A stretch of 64,000 nucleotides of DNA from Adineta vaga. Lineage: Eukaryota; Rotifera. Position numbers and translations under genes: made by a program. The stretch covers positions 992,001 through 1,056,000 of the forward strand of contig CP075497.1 in assembly GCA_021613535.1 (NCBI GenBank). The letters are read 5' to 3'. Below are positions 14,150 to 26,200 of this stretch, one piece after another (position 1 is the first letter of the stretch; each line of letters begins with the position of its first letter). The notes beneath the pieces are model-generated. The model was not told the DNA's origin. It did not search any database and worked only from the letters and a program-made list of their open reading frames with translations.

Positions 14150-15232
14150 CTATATTGATAGAATTCTTTTGATCCATCTATCAAGTTCCTGATTAACTGC
14201 AGCTGGATTTTCTTCCATCACCCAATGAGCAGTTTTCAATGCAACTGTATCTAAATCAACAATGTATGGATTTGGTCCACTATAGAAAGCGATAAGACTT
14301 ATATAATCCTTTGTTCCTCCAATAAAAAGTACAGGCCGTTTGATAATCGGATCGAGATCTTTTTCATCATTCCAGTCAATATTCGTAATTATAGCTTTAT
14401 ACCAATTTAATTTTGGTTGCATTCCTTCGGCAAGATATTGTCGAAAAATTGTGTAATCGTTTTCTGTCATAAATGAAGCTCTCGTAGTTCTCTTTCCATT
14501 GATTAACCAGTTTCGTGCTTTTCCAACTGGAGCTAAATCTGTCTTCCAAAGCATCGAATCATTGGCAAAGGCAAGATCAATGAAACTCTCCAAATTTCTT
14601 TCAATAATTTCTGCTGCATCATTAGCTTCGAAAAATTTCCAATAACCTAAGTTCTCGTATCCAATTGCTTTCCTAGAAGACTCAAGTGCTTGATCTAGAT
14701 CAAATATTTTTGGTTTACTATATCCACCACTAATCAATACAACACCTAATGTTCGTTGCGGTTGATATAGAACAAAACGATTTGCCACATGAGTTCCAAA
14801 ATCGTGTCCAATAATAATAACATCATTTACATGTAAATGATTCAGTAAAATAATGAGATGTTCAACCATTGATTTACTCTTATATTCATCTGTATTCAAT
14901 GGTGAATATGTCCTACCATAACCCATCATATTTGGTGCTAGACAATCGTATCCTTGTCGTAAAAAATGTTCAATTTGAAAACGCCAACTGTGAAATGATG
15001 ATGGAAATCCATGGAGAAACAAAATGGTTGGCTTCGAACTATTATTCATGTTTCCTTTGACATAAATATACTCGTAATTAATACCAGGAATCACTTCATA
15101 GTTCTCTGCTTTTAACACAAGAGGAGAATATTGTTCATAAATGTTGATACTATGAATATTATTTAGTAATAATGAAGATACGATAATAAAAACAGATAAT
15201 AAGTTAAAACTATAATTTATAATAGTATTCAT
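14150..15232 (-). CDS. Alpha/beta hydrolase, epoxide-hydrolase-like, with signal peptide
   Basis: Single exon, 360 residues. The N-terminus (about 1-28, NLLSVFIIVSSLLL) is a signal peptide or anchor, pointing to the ER or secretion. The oxyanion motif HGFPSS is at about 74-79. The nucleophile elbow GHDFGTHV places an Asp at residue 144, which is the epoxide hydrolase or dehalogenase pattern rather than a Ser esterase. The acid is probably D309 (GGTKDY) and the base H336 (TAHWVMEE). A helical cap lies between about 175 and 285. Epoxide hydrolases open an epoxide to a diol through an Asp ester. The gene is divergent from the MFS transporter at 16170 across about 0.9 kb. It could be ordinary detoxification; a tailoring role for the NRPS product is only suggested by position. 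Confidence 0.85.
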   Translation of the reverse strand: MNTIINYSFNLLSVFIIVSSLLLNNIHSINIYEQYSPLVLKAENYEVIPGINYEYIYVKGNMNNSSKPTILFLHGFPSSFHSWRFQIEHFLRQGYDCLAPNMMGYGRTYSPLNTDEYKSKSMVEHLIILLNHLHVNDVIIIGHDFGTHVANRFVLYQPQRTLGVVLISGGYSKPKIFDLDQALESSRKAIGYENLGYWKFFEANDAAEIIERNLESFIDLAFANDSMLWKTDLAPVGKARNWLINGKRTTRASFMTENDYTIFRQYLAEGMQPKLNWYKAIITNIDWNDEKDLDPIIKRPVLFIGGTKDYISLIAFYSGPNPYIVDLDTVALKTAHWVMEENPAAVNQELDRWIKRILSI

Positions 15233-15378
15233 TTCTTTGTATTTGTCTGTGTGAAGTGAATAACAACGAATTATACACTTCTTAATATTTTCTCTCTTTA
15301 TTGATCCTTTAAATCCTCTATTTATTCTTTGCTTTACTCATTCTATTTTCTATTATTCAATAATATCAACTTAATTCG

Positions 15379-15446
15379 CATCTTGTGGGGTGTGGGTGTG
15401 GATGGGAGTGAAGAGGATATACCCTCACCCACACACCCTCTAGGTG
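15379..15446. repeat. Palindromic TGTGGG element (68 bp)
   Basis: Begins CATCTTG, runs into a G-rich GGGTGTGGGTGTGG arm and ends with the complementary C-rich arm and CACCCTC. The ends match those of the better copy at 44606-44684 with a few changes. Could fold into a hairpin. No coding capacity. Confidence 0.6.
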
Positions 15447-16109
15447 TATGTTAAAGTTTAGGTAGTTCTATCAGTTGTTAGATATGAATCAATTCATATT
15501 TATCAATATTGAAAGATATCATTGAAAATATTTCTTAATCCATTCAATAAATTCTTCATAATAAAAGTGTTATATATCACACTATCAAGAAGATTCGTCA
15601 ATTGTCTAAGAAAAAATGAACATAAAATTGAAATTATACTTTTTTTCTAATATAAATTCTAAAATAACAATGATACAAGTATGTTTTTATCATATTTTAA
15701 ATGATCAATACATTTAAAAAATCGTCTGTCCTATATTTACCTTTGACAAAAGAAATGTTCTTTTTCTTTGACTATACATTTATCGAATAGGTGTAGAATG
15801 AAATAAAGTCAGGTACTTTCACCTTATCCAAAAAAGTGCATATGTACTTTCAAACTTTCTCTTTGAAGTACATGAAAATAAAGGTAAGACGTACCTATAC
15901 ATGCCTGTGAGAAAGTACACTCGCATATAATATCTACGTAATAACTGTCAAGCCTCTATTAATCAAAAAAGAAAACGTAAACAAAACTAGGTATTTAAAA
16001 GAAAAGAAAAAAATTTATTTTTAGTAATAAATATTCATTCAGACGTGATCAAATCAAACACTCCTCTATTCTATTTAAAACGTCGTATTACACCCAAGAT
16101 TTTCTTAAG

Positions 16110-16117
16110 TATATAAA
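16110..16117 (+). promoter_or_regulatory. Probable TATA box of the MFS gene
   Basis: TATATAAA lies 53 bases before the ATG at 16170, which leaves room for a short 5' leader. Seen in sequence only; no transcription start data. Confidence 0.4.
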
Positions 16118-16169
16118 CACTTAGTTTTCAAATTGATTTGTTACACAAAATAAGAAATTACTATTCAAA

Positions 16170-17808
16170 ATGGATACAACTACCGACGAAATTAATAAAG
16201 AAAAGGTTTATGTTGTTGATGTAGACCCGCCAGTTATTCAAGAGGTTGTGACCATAAAAGATATAGATGAACAAATCTGTGATGATCCAAATGACAAAAT
16301 TCTTCTTCGAAAACTTGATCGTCATTTAATTCCAACAATGACATTATTATATTTATTAAGTTATCTCGATCGTGTTAATATTGGTCAAGCTAAACTTGAT
16401 GGTCTTTTAGAATCATTAAGTCTTTCAAGTTCTCAATACAATGCATGCTTAAGTGTTTTCTTTGTTACTTATGTTTTATTTGAAATTCCATCAAATTTAG
16501 TTTTAAAAAAACTTCGACCAAGTCGATGGATACCTATGATTATGATTATTTGGGGAATTATAATGACACTTATGGGTCTTGTTAATAATTTTTCAAGTCT
16601 TCTTGCTTGTCGACTTCTATTAGGTGCAGCTGAATCAGGTCTTTTTCCAGGTAAGAAAATTTATTTTTTTTCTTCATATTTACATATTTTTTGAATTATC
16701 TCTAGGTGCAACATTTTATTTATCAAGTTGGTATAAACGACGTGAATTATCATGGCGTATAAGTATACTTTTTTCAGCTGCATCATTAGCTGGTGCATTT
16801 GGTGGTATTCTTGCTTATGGAATTAGTCAAATGAAAGGTATAAGAAATCAAGAAGGTTGGCGTTGGATATTTTATATTGAAGGAATTTTAACTGTTCTTG
16901 TTGGAATATTAGCATTTTTTTTAATTGCTGATTTTCCATCAAATCGACCAAAATTTTTAACCAAAGAAGAATGTGATCGAACAATAAGTCGTTTACAATC
17001 AGACTCTGGACCTGGTGCTGGTGAACATTTTAGTTGGAAACAAGTTCGTTCAGCATTTTTAGAATGGAAAATCTATATTTTCAGTTTATGTTATATTGGT
17101 TTTTTGGTTCCACTTTATTCTCTTGCACTTTTCTCTCCAACTATTGTTCAAGGTCTTGGTTTTACCAGTTATCGTGCTCAATTAATGACTGCACCTCCAT
17201 ATGCATTTGCATTTGTAACAACAATGACAACGGCATATTTTTCGGATAAATATGCACGACGTTCGATCTTTATGATATTTTGGGTTTTAATCAGTATGAT
17301 TGGTTTTATTATTCTTATTTGCGTAGAAAATAATGATGTAAAATATTTTGCTATATTTCTAACAATGGGTGGAAATTCACCATGTGTTGCAACATGTATT
17401 ACTTTTATCTCAGGAAATATTAGTCCACAAACAAAACGTGCTACTGCATTGGCATTCATGTTATCTGTTGGAAATAGTGGTGGAGTTATTAGTGGACAAA
17501 TTTATCGAACGGAAGATGCACCACGTTTTATTCTTGGTCATGCAGTTAATCTTGGATTTTGTACATTGGGATTTATTGCAACTTGTATTTTATTTATTAG
17601 TCTCAAATTAGAAAATAAACGTCGAGATAAATTATATGGTTCAGTAGCAAAGTTGAAACCAATTGAAACAAATACAAAAACAGAAGTTGTTGATATTTTT
17701 GGATTAGGGACTGACGAAGACCGAAAAAAATGGGGTTATGAAAATATGACAGAACAAGAAATTAGAGATTTAGGTGATAAACATGCTGCTTGGCGTTATA
17801 TTTTATAA
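16170..17808 (+). CDS. MFS transporter, anion:cation symporter (Dal5/Tna1-like), fungal type
   Basis: Two exons (16170-16650, 16706-17808; 55-bp GT-AG intron, phase 1) give 527 residues, normal for the family. About 12 membrane helices are visible. Signatures: YLDRVNIGQAKLDG after helix 1, EIPSNLVLKKLRPSRWIP, LLGAAESGLFPG split by the intron, YLSSWYKRRE and GWRWIFYIEG. The C-terminal tail KKWGYENMTEQEIRDLGDKH and final WRYIL resemble fungal vitamin, allantoate or nicotinate permeases. These carry small organic anions across the plasma membrane with protons. Animal SLC17 relatives lack this fungal pattern, so fungal origin by transfer is inferred. AATAAA at 17829. It lies about 2 kb from the NRPS 3' end, converging with it. 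It may serve precursor uptake, product transport or neither. Confidence 0.88.
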
Positions 17809-19883
17809 TGTTGACTTTCTTTAATATTAATAAAAATTGTAAATTTTTCATTGTATATGATGACTTTTATCGATAATATCACAAAAATAATTGACAAAAA
17901 TAAGACGAATGAAAAAATTTCCTCATCTACTTTTTTTAAAGTTACGAAAGAAAAACAACAGAACACAAATAATTATAATAACCCTTTTTTTTCTCGTCAT
18001 GATAAATATCGACATTGAGAAAGAGAACAAACACGTGTTTTGATATAAATCGATATTAATTATTAAAAATACATAGTGCATATGATATTGGATAGATTAA
18101 CTATATTGTCGCGAGTTACATTTTTATGAAACTATAGTAGTGAGTATTAAATATTTTAAATAAACTATCGCTTATAGTATAGTATAAAATCTTTGTGTTA
18201 TCGACTATGATAATTCTATAGCATGTATCTGTTATCGGTTTTTACTAGATTAAAACTTATGTCTTTTAGACTATATGCGATGATTTATGACAAAAATCTA
18301 CTAAGGGTTTCATTATAGGACTGAATATTTTTTTCTTCAAAAGAAAGTATTAAGATGAGTAGGTAAACATAGGAGATTATTAATACGATTGCCCCCCTCC
18401 TGCCCTTCCCTTCTGTATAGCTGTAATGTTTAATTGTGTTTTAACGTGTACTTATGACGATCCATGGAGGAGATGGGTCCACATTTCTGTTCTTAAACAC
18501 TCTTTCAGATCGAGTTTCACAAAAATATCGCTAGGGTGTTTAATTGTCTCGTTCACACACACCCTCAATGGTAAAGGATCTTCTCCTGTTGGAGTTGGTT
18601 GAAGTTTTTTTACAAAACATTTAAATTTTTATCAAGAAAGATTTCCACAAATATAAAATAAATAAATCCGATGTTCATCATTCTTGTTATCTACAACTAC
18701 AAGTAATGATTTTCGTTCTGATTCAAGAATTTATACACGTGAAAACGAAATAAATGATCTTTCTATTGTTTTTAAATTTACTTTATTAAAACTATGAAAA
18801 AACATATCAATATATGAACTACATTGATCACTTGTTAATAATTTCATTTCTTATTTATAATACGAATAACGACGTATTGTTTGACGTAAATTTGAGTTCA
18901 ATTCTGTACTAATTATAATGTGCATATGATGACTAAATATAATGAGAAAAGCCAAATGAATGAAAATTCATTCTTATAATTTCGCTCGTGATGCAGATCA
19001 TCCTAAAATAGTTTTCTTTTTTTTCAGCAATATCATCTTAAAGAAATGTATCATTACTAATCATTTTTGTAAAATTTATATTATTACCATCTAGATATTG
19101 AAATAGAATTTTTTTCTTTTCATTAAAATTAATTTTTATTTACTTTTTGTTATAAATTAATTAATATATGAAATGGCATTCCATCTTGATATGTTTCATC
19201 AGCATCAAAATAACAATAAATAATATCTTTGTCTTTCATATTTCTCTCGATGTTTAAATAAAATCTTGCACGTAAAATTGTTTTCCCATCACCGCCCACC
19301 CGCACACTCAAGAAAATATTTGTTGAGGAGATATAATTTTTGATAATTAATTTTTTAATTGTTTTTTTTCGACTTAAATGATAAAATAATGAAATAGAAT
19401 GTATATGTATTGGCTATGTATGGCAAACATTATTTAATTCTCATCATTGAGTGCCATCGGATAAATGACCTGTCTGTTGTAAATTAAAGAGCTTTTCACG
19501 TTGTATTTTATGGTATATTATTATTGTTTATACAATATATGAAGTCACTGCATACTACAACGCAAAACTTATTCATAACAAAAATCAGAAAGACTGTCGT
19601 TTTATCGAAATTTTATTATCATTCTATTAGTTAAAGTACAATCAAATAACACAGCAAAATAGAGCATTATTTTCTGTATAGGATTATATAGAAAAGAAGT
19701 TTATTAATGTATTTTAATTATACTTGCATAAAATACGATGACACGAACTTTTAGTATACCCTAAGTATATATGCAATAACGTATTAAAAATATAACATCT
19801 AAAAGCAGTTCTTCTACGAGAAAGATCTGAGCGAGTGTATATACGAGCATTACTTGTTTTTTAGAGTGTTTTCTGATGTAATT
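17809..19883. other. Intergenic between converging MFS and NRPS genes
   Basis: About 2 kb of AT-rich DNA between two 3' ends. A degraded TGTGGG-type pair (AGGGTGTTTAATTG to CACACACACCCT) sits at 18533-18565. No supported gene. Confidence 0.5.
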
Positions 19884-20201
19884 TTATTTCTTGTCAATAT
19901 TAGCAGTGATTAGTGGAAAGAGAGACGGATCATTCGCGATGACAAGAGCAAGTTGGGTGACCGATAAATGAGTGAAAAAGAGATGAGTATTGATTTGGGT
20001 AGAAATTTCTTGTTGTAATAAAGCCACCACTTGAAGAGCCTTGAGAGACGTACCACCTTGTTCAAAAAATGATTTGTTCACATCTATATCGTTTGTCGTA
20101 CAATTAAGAATTCGAGCAAACACGACTTCAATGGATTTGACAAGCTCTAGTTGCTGCTGTGGTATATCTACAATAGGTGTTGAACACGGTATATTCACTT
20201 C
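19884..20201 (-). other. NRPS terminal carrier domain T7
   Basis: Residues 6994-7098. Motif FFEQGGTSLKALQVV, a different carrier lineage from T1-T6 (FFKLGGNSLLLMKL). Joined to C7 by a phase 0 intron (20202-20247), unlike the phase 1 T/C junctions. No thioesterase follows; the C-terminus is short and polar. Confidence 0.85.
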
Positions 20202-23200
20202 CTAAAACATATGCGTAGTTATAGATGAAAAGTTTTTATTTCATTACCTGATTATTCTCATTTATCTCACTTTTATTCAATGTGATAATCTCATCCAAAG
20301 GCAACTGTAACTGATTTGTACGGCTCGAACCAAAGAGCTGAGTGAGCAATTTAACGAAGCAATTAGCATGTTGTTCAATCGTTTCTCGTTCAAAGACATC
20401 AAACATGTATCCCCACACGCAATCAATGGTCACAGCGTGCTTGTCATAGGCAAATGAGACATCCAAATCGAATTTGTATCCAATGTCAATATCTTTCATT
20501 GGCTTTTTATAAGTAGAAAGACGACATGAGTCACCGAACATGATGTCATCCATATTCGTATAATCAATAACTGTCGTATCGACGCTGAAGATTGTCTGAA
20601 GATATGGAAATTGTAAGTGTGAATTTGGCACGCGGTGCAAATCAATCAATTTATCGTAAGGTAAATGTGCATATTGAACGCTCGCAAGAAATGTTTGTTG
20701 CACTTTATAAACGAGTTCAGTGAAGGAAAGTTTATCAAGATCGGTATTGACGATACGACATGGAAGAATATTGACAAACATACCGATCATTGAGACAATC
20801 TCTGGTCGATATCGATTCTGATGGATTACACCCACACATGCATCTCGATTGTGTGATGAAAGTTGAGCTAGAAAGAGATAGAAACATGTAAGACCCAGTT
20901 GAAATAGAGTGACATTAAGTTCGTGAGCACAGAGAACCATTGAACGAGCAATCGTTGATGGAACAGCAACACTCAGCAATTCGCCTTGACCTGTGCGACG
21001 AGCTGATAATGGTCTTTTAGTACTACCCAAATCCAATTGTCGATCCCAAGCATAGTCACTCAATAGTTCTTTCCAATAAGTACAGGCTTCTGTCATCGCT
21101 AATTTCCGTTCATGGACAGAATAATCGATGTATTGTAAGCAAGGTGGTGACTGTAGTTCGTCACTTGTATAGGCCAGTTTAAGTTCATCCAAGAACAAAT
21201 CTATAGCTCGTCCATCGAATGAACCATGGTGGAAGTTAAATAGGAGTAAATCATCAGTTGATAATGTGTCTTTCTTATTGCCGTGATCGTATCGAAGAAA
21301 ATGACATCGAAATACGCCGTGATGTTCTGTATCAAATGGTGTCCACATTTCTTCGCGTAATAATTTCTTTTGTTGTTGGCCATCATTGATGGTGCTCACG
21401 CGAATAGGATAAGTGATTGTTTGATGGATCGATTGACGCAACATACCACGTTCGACATCGAAAATGAGTCGAGTACGAAAGATCCAATGATTACTGACAA
21501 CGAAGTTTAGTGCACGAAGACACCGCTCGATCGACAAATGACCCGAATCAATTTTAAATATCATATTCATATTATAGATAGGTGCGACTTGTGGCCAATC
21601 TATGAAACGAGTATGCTCAGCCAACCAGATAGTCGTTTGCGCATATGAAGCAGGACCTAAAAGAAAAAGTGTTTTTGTCATTAGTAACAATAATAATCGA
21701 TCTAATAACCTTCGGTGATATTGAGTGGATGCCATGGTAATTCGAGAGTGACGTGACGTTCTTCAAGCAGATGAGCATGATCAGCAATAGTCGTACCCCG
21801 GAAAAGAAAACTAATATCGATTGATTGTCGAAATTGTGTTTGATAGCTATGATGAAGTTTCATGAGAAGAAGTGAGTGACCACCGAGTTTAAAAAAACTA
21901 ATATTGATCGAAGGAATCGATTTTAAACCGAGCACTTGACACCAGATCGATGATATATGTCGTTCCAAGTCGCTGCGATGCTGCTCATCTGGCTTCGTCG
22001 TGTCTGAAGATAGGAGTGAAAAGTCAGGCGATGGTAGTGCCTTTCTGTCCAATTTCCTATTAAGATTCAGTGGCAAGTCGCTCATGAGAATAAACAGAGA
22101 TGGTACCATGTACAAAGGCAGATGTTTGGAGCATTCATCACGCAACATATTCACGTTCAATTGTACTTTCGTTTCAACATACGCGATAAGATGATCTAGG
22201 TTCTCGTAAGTGAACTTGACGACAACACAATTCGTGATCTCAGACGAAGATCGCATAATCTCTGCTTCTATTTCACCTAATTCAATGCGTTGCCCTCTCA
22301 ACTTTACCTGAAAATCGATGCGACCCACAAAAACCAGTTGTCCATCAGGATTAATTCGGGCAAGATCACCCGTTCGATAGAAGACACCGTCATGGTTAGG
22401 GAATCGAACAAGCACTTTTTCACTCGCTTCGAGATCATTGAGATAGCCAGAAAAGATGCCAACACCGCCCAGGAAAATCTCACCGATGTTTCGCCCGTCA
22501 GGTATGACTTGCTGGCCGTAGCTATCAAGTACACGAACTTTTCGACCAGGTAGACATCGACCAATTGGTACAATCTCTGGAATGTCGTCGTCTGTAGGTT
22601 GCATCTTGTAAAATAGCGCTGATATAGTGCATTCCGCAGGAGCATAAACGTTAATTAAAGAGCAGGAAACTGATAAATGACTAAAAACACTCCTCAGTAT
22701 CTTGCCCTGCAGTTGCTCGCCTGGAAAAAGAAAAATAGAAATGTTCTACTTTTAGTCAAATAGTATCTTTTCTTACCACCAACAGTAATTAGCTTCAGTG
22801 TAGCAAGACATTTAGAAATTCCTGATTCCGCATTGCTACTTAAATAATTGCAAAGAATGGATAGTGACGTGGGTACAAAGTCGATAAGAGTTGCTTGATT
22901 CTTTTCAATTGTTTCACAAAGATAATGTGTGTCAAGATTGCCATGTGGTCGAAGTAGTACTATCGTCGCACCACAAACTAAACTACCCATATACTCGTCA
23001 ACATGTTCATCGAATGAACAACTACCCATTTGAATCGTTACATCATTAGCGCGATTGCACAGAATTTGGTTATATGAATAAACCATATGCGTAAAGTTCC
23101 GATGGTTTGTTGGTACCACTTTGGGTATTCCCGTGGAGCCACTCGTAAAGATCAAGAAAGCAATATCGTTCATCGAAACATTGACATATGCCAGTGGCTC

Positions 23201-26200
23201 TGAGTCAGTCGCAATATTTGGACAGAGCAGTAGCGTGTCCATAGCTACATTGTTGTTCTGAATTAAATGATTCGTACTAGAATGAGTGAGAACACATCGT
23301 GGTCGAGTCAGGCCGATCAATAACTGCAATCTTTCGGAAGGTTCATGAGGTGAGAGAGGAAGATAGGAAGCACCACTGAATAGAATTGCCATGATACCAA
23401 TTGACATTTCGACGGAACGCTCAACACATTGACCAACAATATCACCTGACTGCACTTGATACTGGTCAATAAGATGACGAGCCATCAACTGCGATGAATA
23501 GAACAATTCAGCATAGGTGAGCGATTGATCATCAAGAATCACTGCCAATTTCTGTGGATGTTCCCATGCTCGACATGCAAATTGTTCATGAATAGGTAGC
23601 AGATTCAAAGGAAGAAGCAATTGATCACCATTATTTACATGATCTACCAGCTCGTGTTCATGGGGAAGAAGTAGTGTATATTCAAAGATTGATGTGCTTA
23701 CGGACGAGACTAACAGTTGACTAAGAAGACATTCAAATCGACGAGCCATTAACTCAATCGTGACTATTTCAAAGAGATCACTTGAACCATTCAGAGTAAT
23801 GATGATCGATCGTGCTTGAACGTTGTGATGAAAAGAACATGTTAGATCGAACTTAGCCACGCGTCGAGGATCAGTAGTGATCGCGGCAATGAATGAATGT
23901 AAACGTGTATTTGATTCCAGAAAAATTTCATTTCGCTGTTCAATTTCGACATCGAAAAGAGTTTGTAGAGTACCAATGCCTGTTTTCGAAGTGATATCCT
24001 GAAAGGGTAGATGAGCATGTGGAATTGTGGCAAGAGTGAGATCTTTGACGCATTCTACAAGAGAAGTAAAATTCGAGTGTGGCCCAATGATCAGTCGATT
24101 TGGCAATGTGTTCACAAAAACACCGATAACGTTTTCGAGTTCAGCTCGATGTCGATTGGCCGTTGTTGTTAGAATGCATAAATCTGTTTGTTGAGTTAGT
24201 TTGAATAGAAAAACATAAAACATTGAAAGACCAAGTTGGAAAAGAGTCACTTCATACTCAATCAAAAAGTTGAGCATTCGATCGGTAAGATCTTGACTGA
24301 GTTCGAAATCGAAGGTAATACCTAGACCCGATCGAGTTGTCTTATCGTTTGGAAATCGATCGTACGGTAACTGCAGAGTAGTGTTAGTAAATCCGCTCAA
24401 GTGTTGTTTCCAGAATATCATCGCCTCATCCATGTTTATCTTTTTCTCATGCATTGCATAGTCAATGTAATCAAAAACACAAGACTCAAGAGATGCATCA
24501 GTTGAGTAAGCTGTTTTGAGGTCATGGAAGAACAAATCAACTGATACCCCATCAAATGCCGCATGATGAAAGTTGAATATGAGGATATCTGACGGTGTGA
24601 GAAGATCTCCAACGGTTGCTACAGATCGTCGAATAGCGTGACATCGAAATACTCGACCTTCATTCAAATCGAATAGACGAGGATTTGTTTCTTCATCATA
24701 GAGAATCTCTTGCAGATCTCTCTCATTACCAACTACCGTTATCATAATTTCTAATGGTACGTCGTCCACAATCTCTTGTTGGAGAATACCCTCACTCTCA
24801 TCATATACCAGTCGTGTGCGAAGTGTCTTGTGTTTTTGAATTAGTGCAAAAAGTGCTCGTTTTAATCTCTCTAGTGAGATAGGCATCTGAACAATTTCAT
24901 AGACAAGAGGAATGTGATATGTGGCTACTGTCTCTCCCACATTACCGAAACGAACACGTTCATCCAAGTAGAGACGAGTTTGAGCGAAGGAAGCAGGTCC
25001 TTAAACAAGATCAATAGGGATGACATTATATTCGAGAATAATTTACCTTTGTTGATGTTGAAGGAATACCATTGTGGTTCTATGGTCATCTGATGAGTTT
25101 CGAGTAATTGAGCATGATCGAAAATGGTTGCACGACGAAACAAGTCACTAATATTAATTGATTGTTGAAATCGAGTTTGATAGGCATGGTGTAGCTTCAT
25201 GAGAAGAAGAGAATTACCGCCTAACTTGAAGAAACTAAGGCTTGCGGAAGGAATCGATTCAAGATGGAGCACTTGTGACCAAATTGACGAGACTTGTCGT
25301 TCGATTTGTGTTCGACATTGATCGTCTCTCACAGTCAGATCAGTGGAGAGGAGAAGTGAAAAGTCAGGAGGTGGAAGTGCTTTTCGATCTAGTTTACCGT
25401 TTAGATTGAGTGAAAAATGATCGACAGGAATAAACAACGATGGCACCATGTACAGAGGCAAGTGTTTCATGCACTCGTCACGCAACATATTCACGTTCAA
25501 ATGCACTTTCGTCTCAACATAACTAACCAGGTGTTCTACGCCATCATGATCGACTTTGACGACAACACAATTCGTGATCTCAGACGAAGATCGCATAATC
25601 TCTGCTTCTATTTCACCTAATTCAATGCGTTGCCCTCTCAACTTTACCTGAAAATCGATGCGACCCACATAGTGTAAATCACCTGACGTGCTGTCGATAC
25701 GGACCAGATCGCCAGTTCGATAGAATATTTCAGCTCTATGGGGTAGCAGTACAAGCACTTCGTTCGACAAATCCGGTTGTTGTAAATACCCTCGAAATAT
25801 GGCCGCACCGGCGATGAACAATTCACCAATTTGATGCTGGATGAGAACAGGCTGCAAGTAAGTATCAAGAATTTGACAGGTGTAATAGGTAAGTGGGTGA
25901 CCGATGGGCACGCTATTCGATTTCAGATCATCCTGTGTGACTAGGTGAAAAGTGGAGATGAGAGTGCATTCTGCGGGTCCATATAAATTATAGAGTTGAG
26001 CAGTCGAATTCATTAGCGGGTAAATGGTCGAAGCTGTTTGCGGTAAAAGAGCCTCACCTAATGAACATAATCGTCGTATGCTCATCAATGAGAGTTGTTG
26101 ATTCATAGATTTGTGCAGATGTTTAGCAAGGATGGCTATAAGAGTTGGAACCATGATGAGAACTGTTGTTTGATGTCGTTGGACCATAGATGCGAAATAA

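Larger units (their letters stand above)
15233..16169. other. Divergent intergenic region (hydrolase / MFS)
   Basis: Separates two divergent genes. It holds the palindromic TGTGGG element at 15379-15446 and a TATATAAA box at 16110. No coding sequence is recognised. Confidence 0.55.

Noticed and set aside
22000-22553. Plus-strand open frames inside the NRPS, repeated at 25417, 32254 and 35591
   Set aside because: They mirror the conserved A-domain core on the other strand; their repetition only reflects module duplication.
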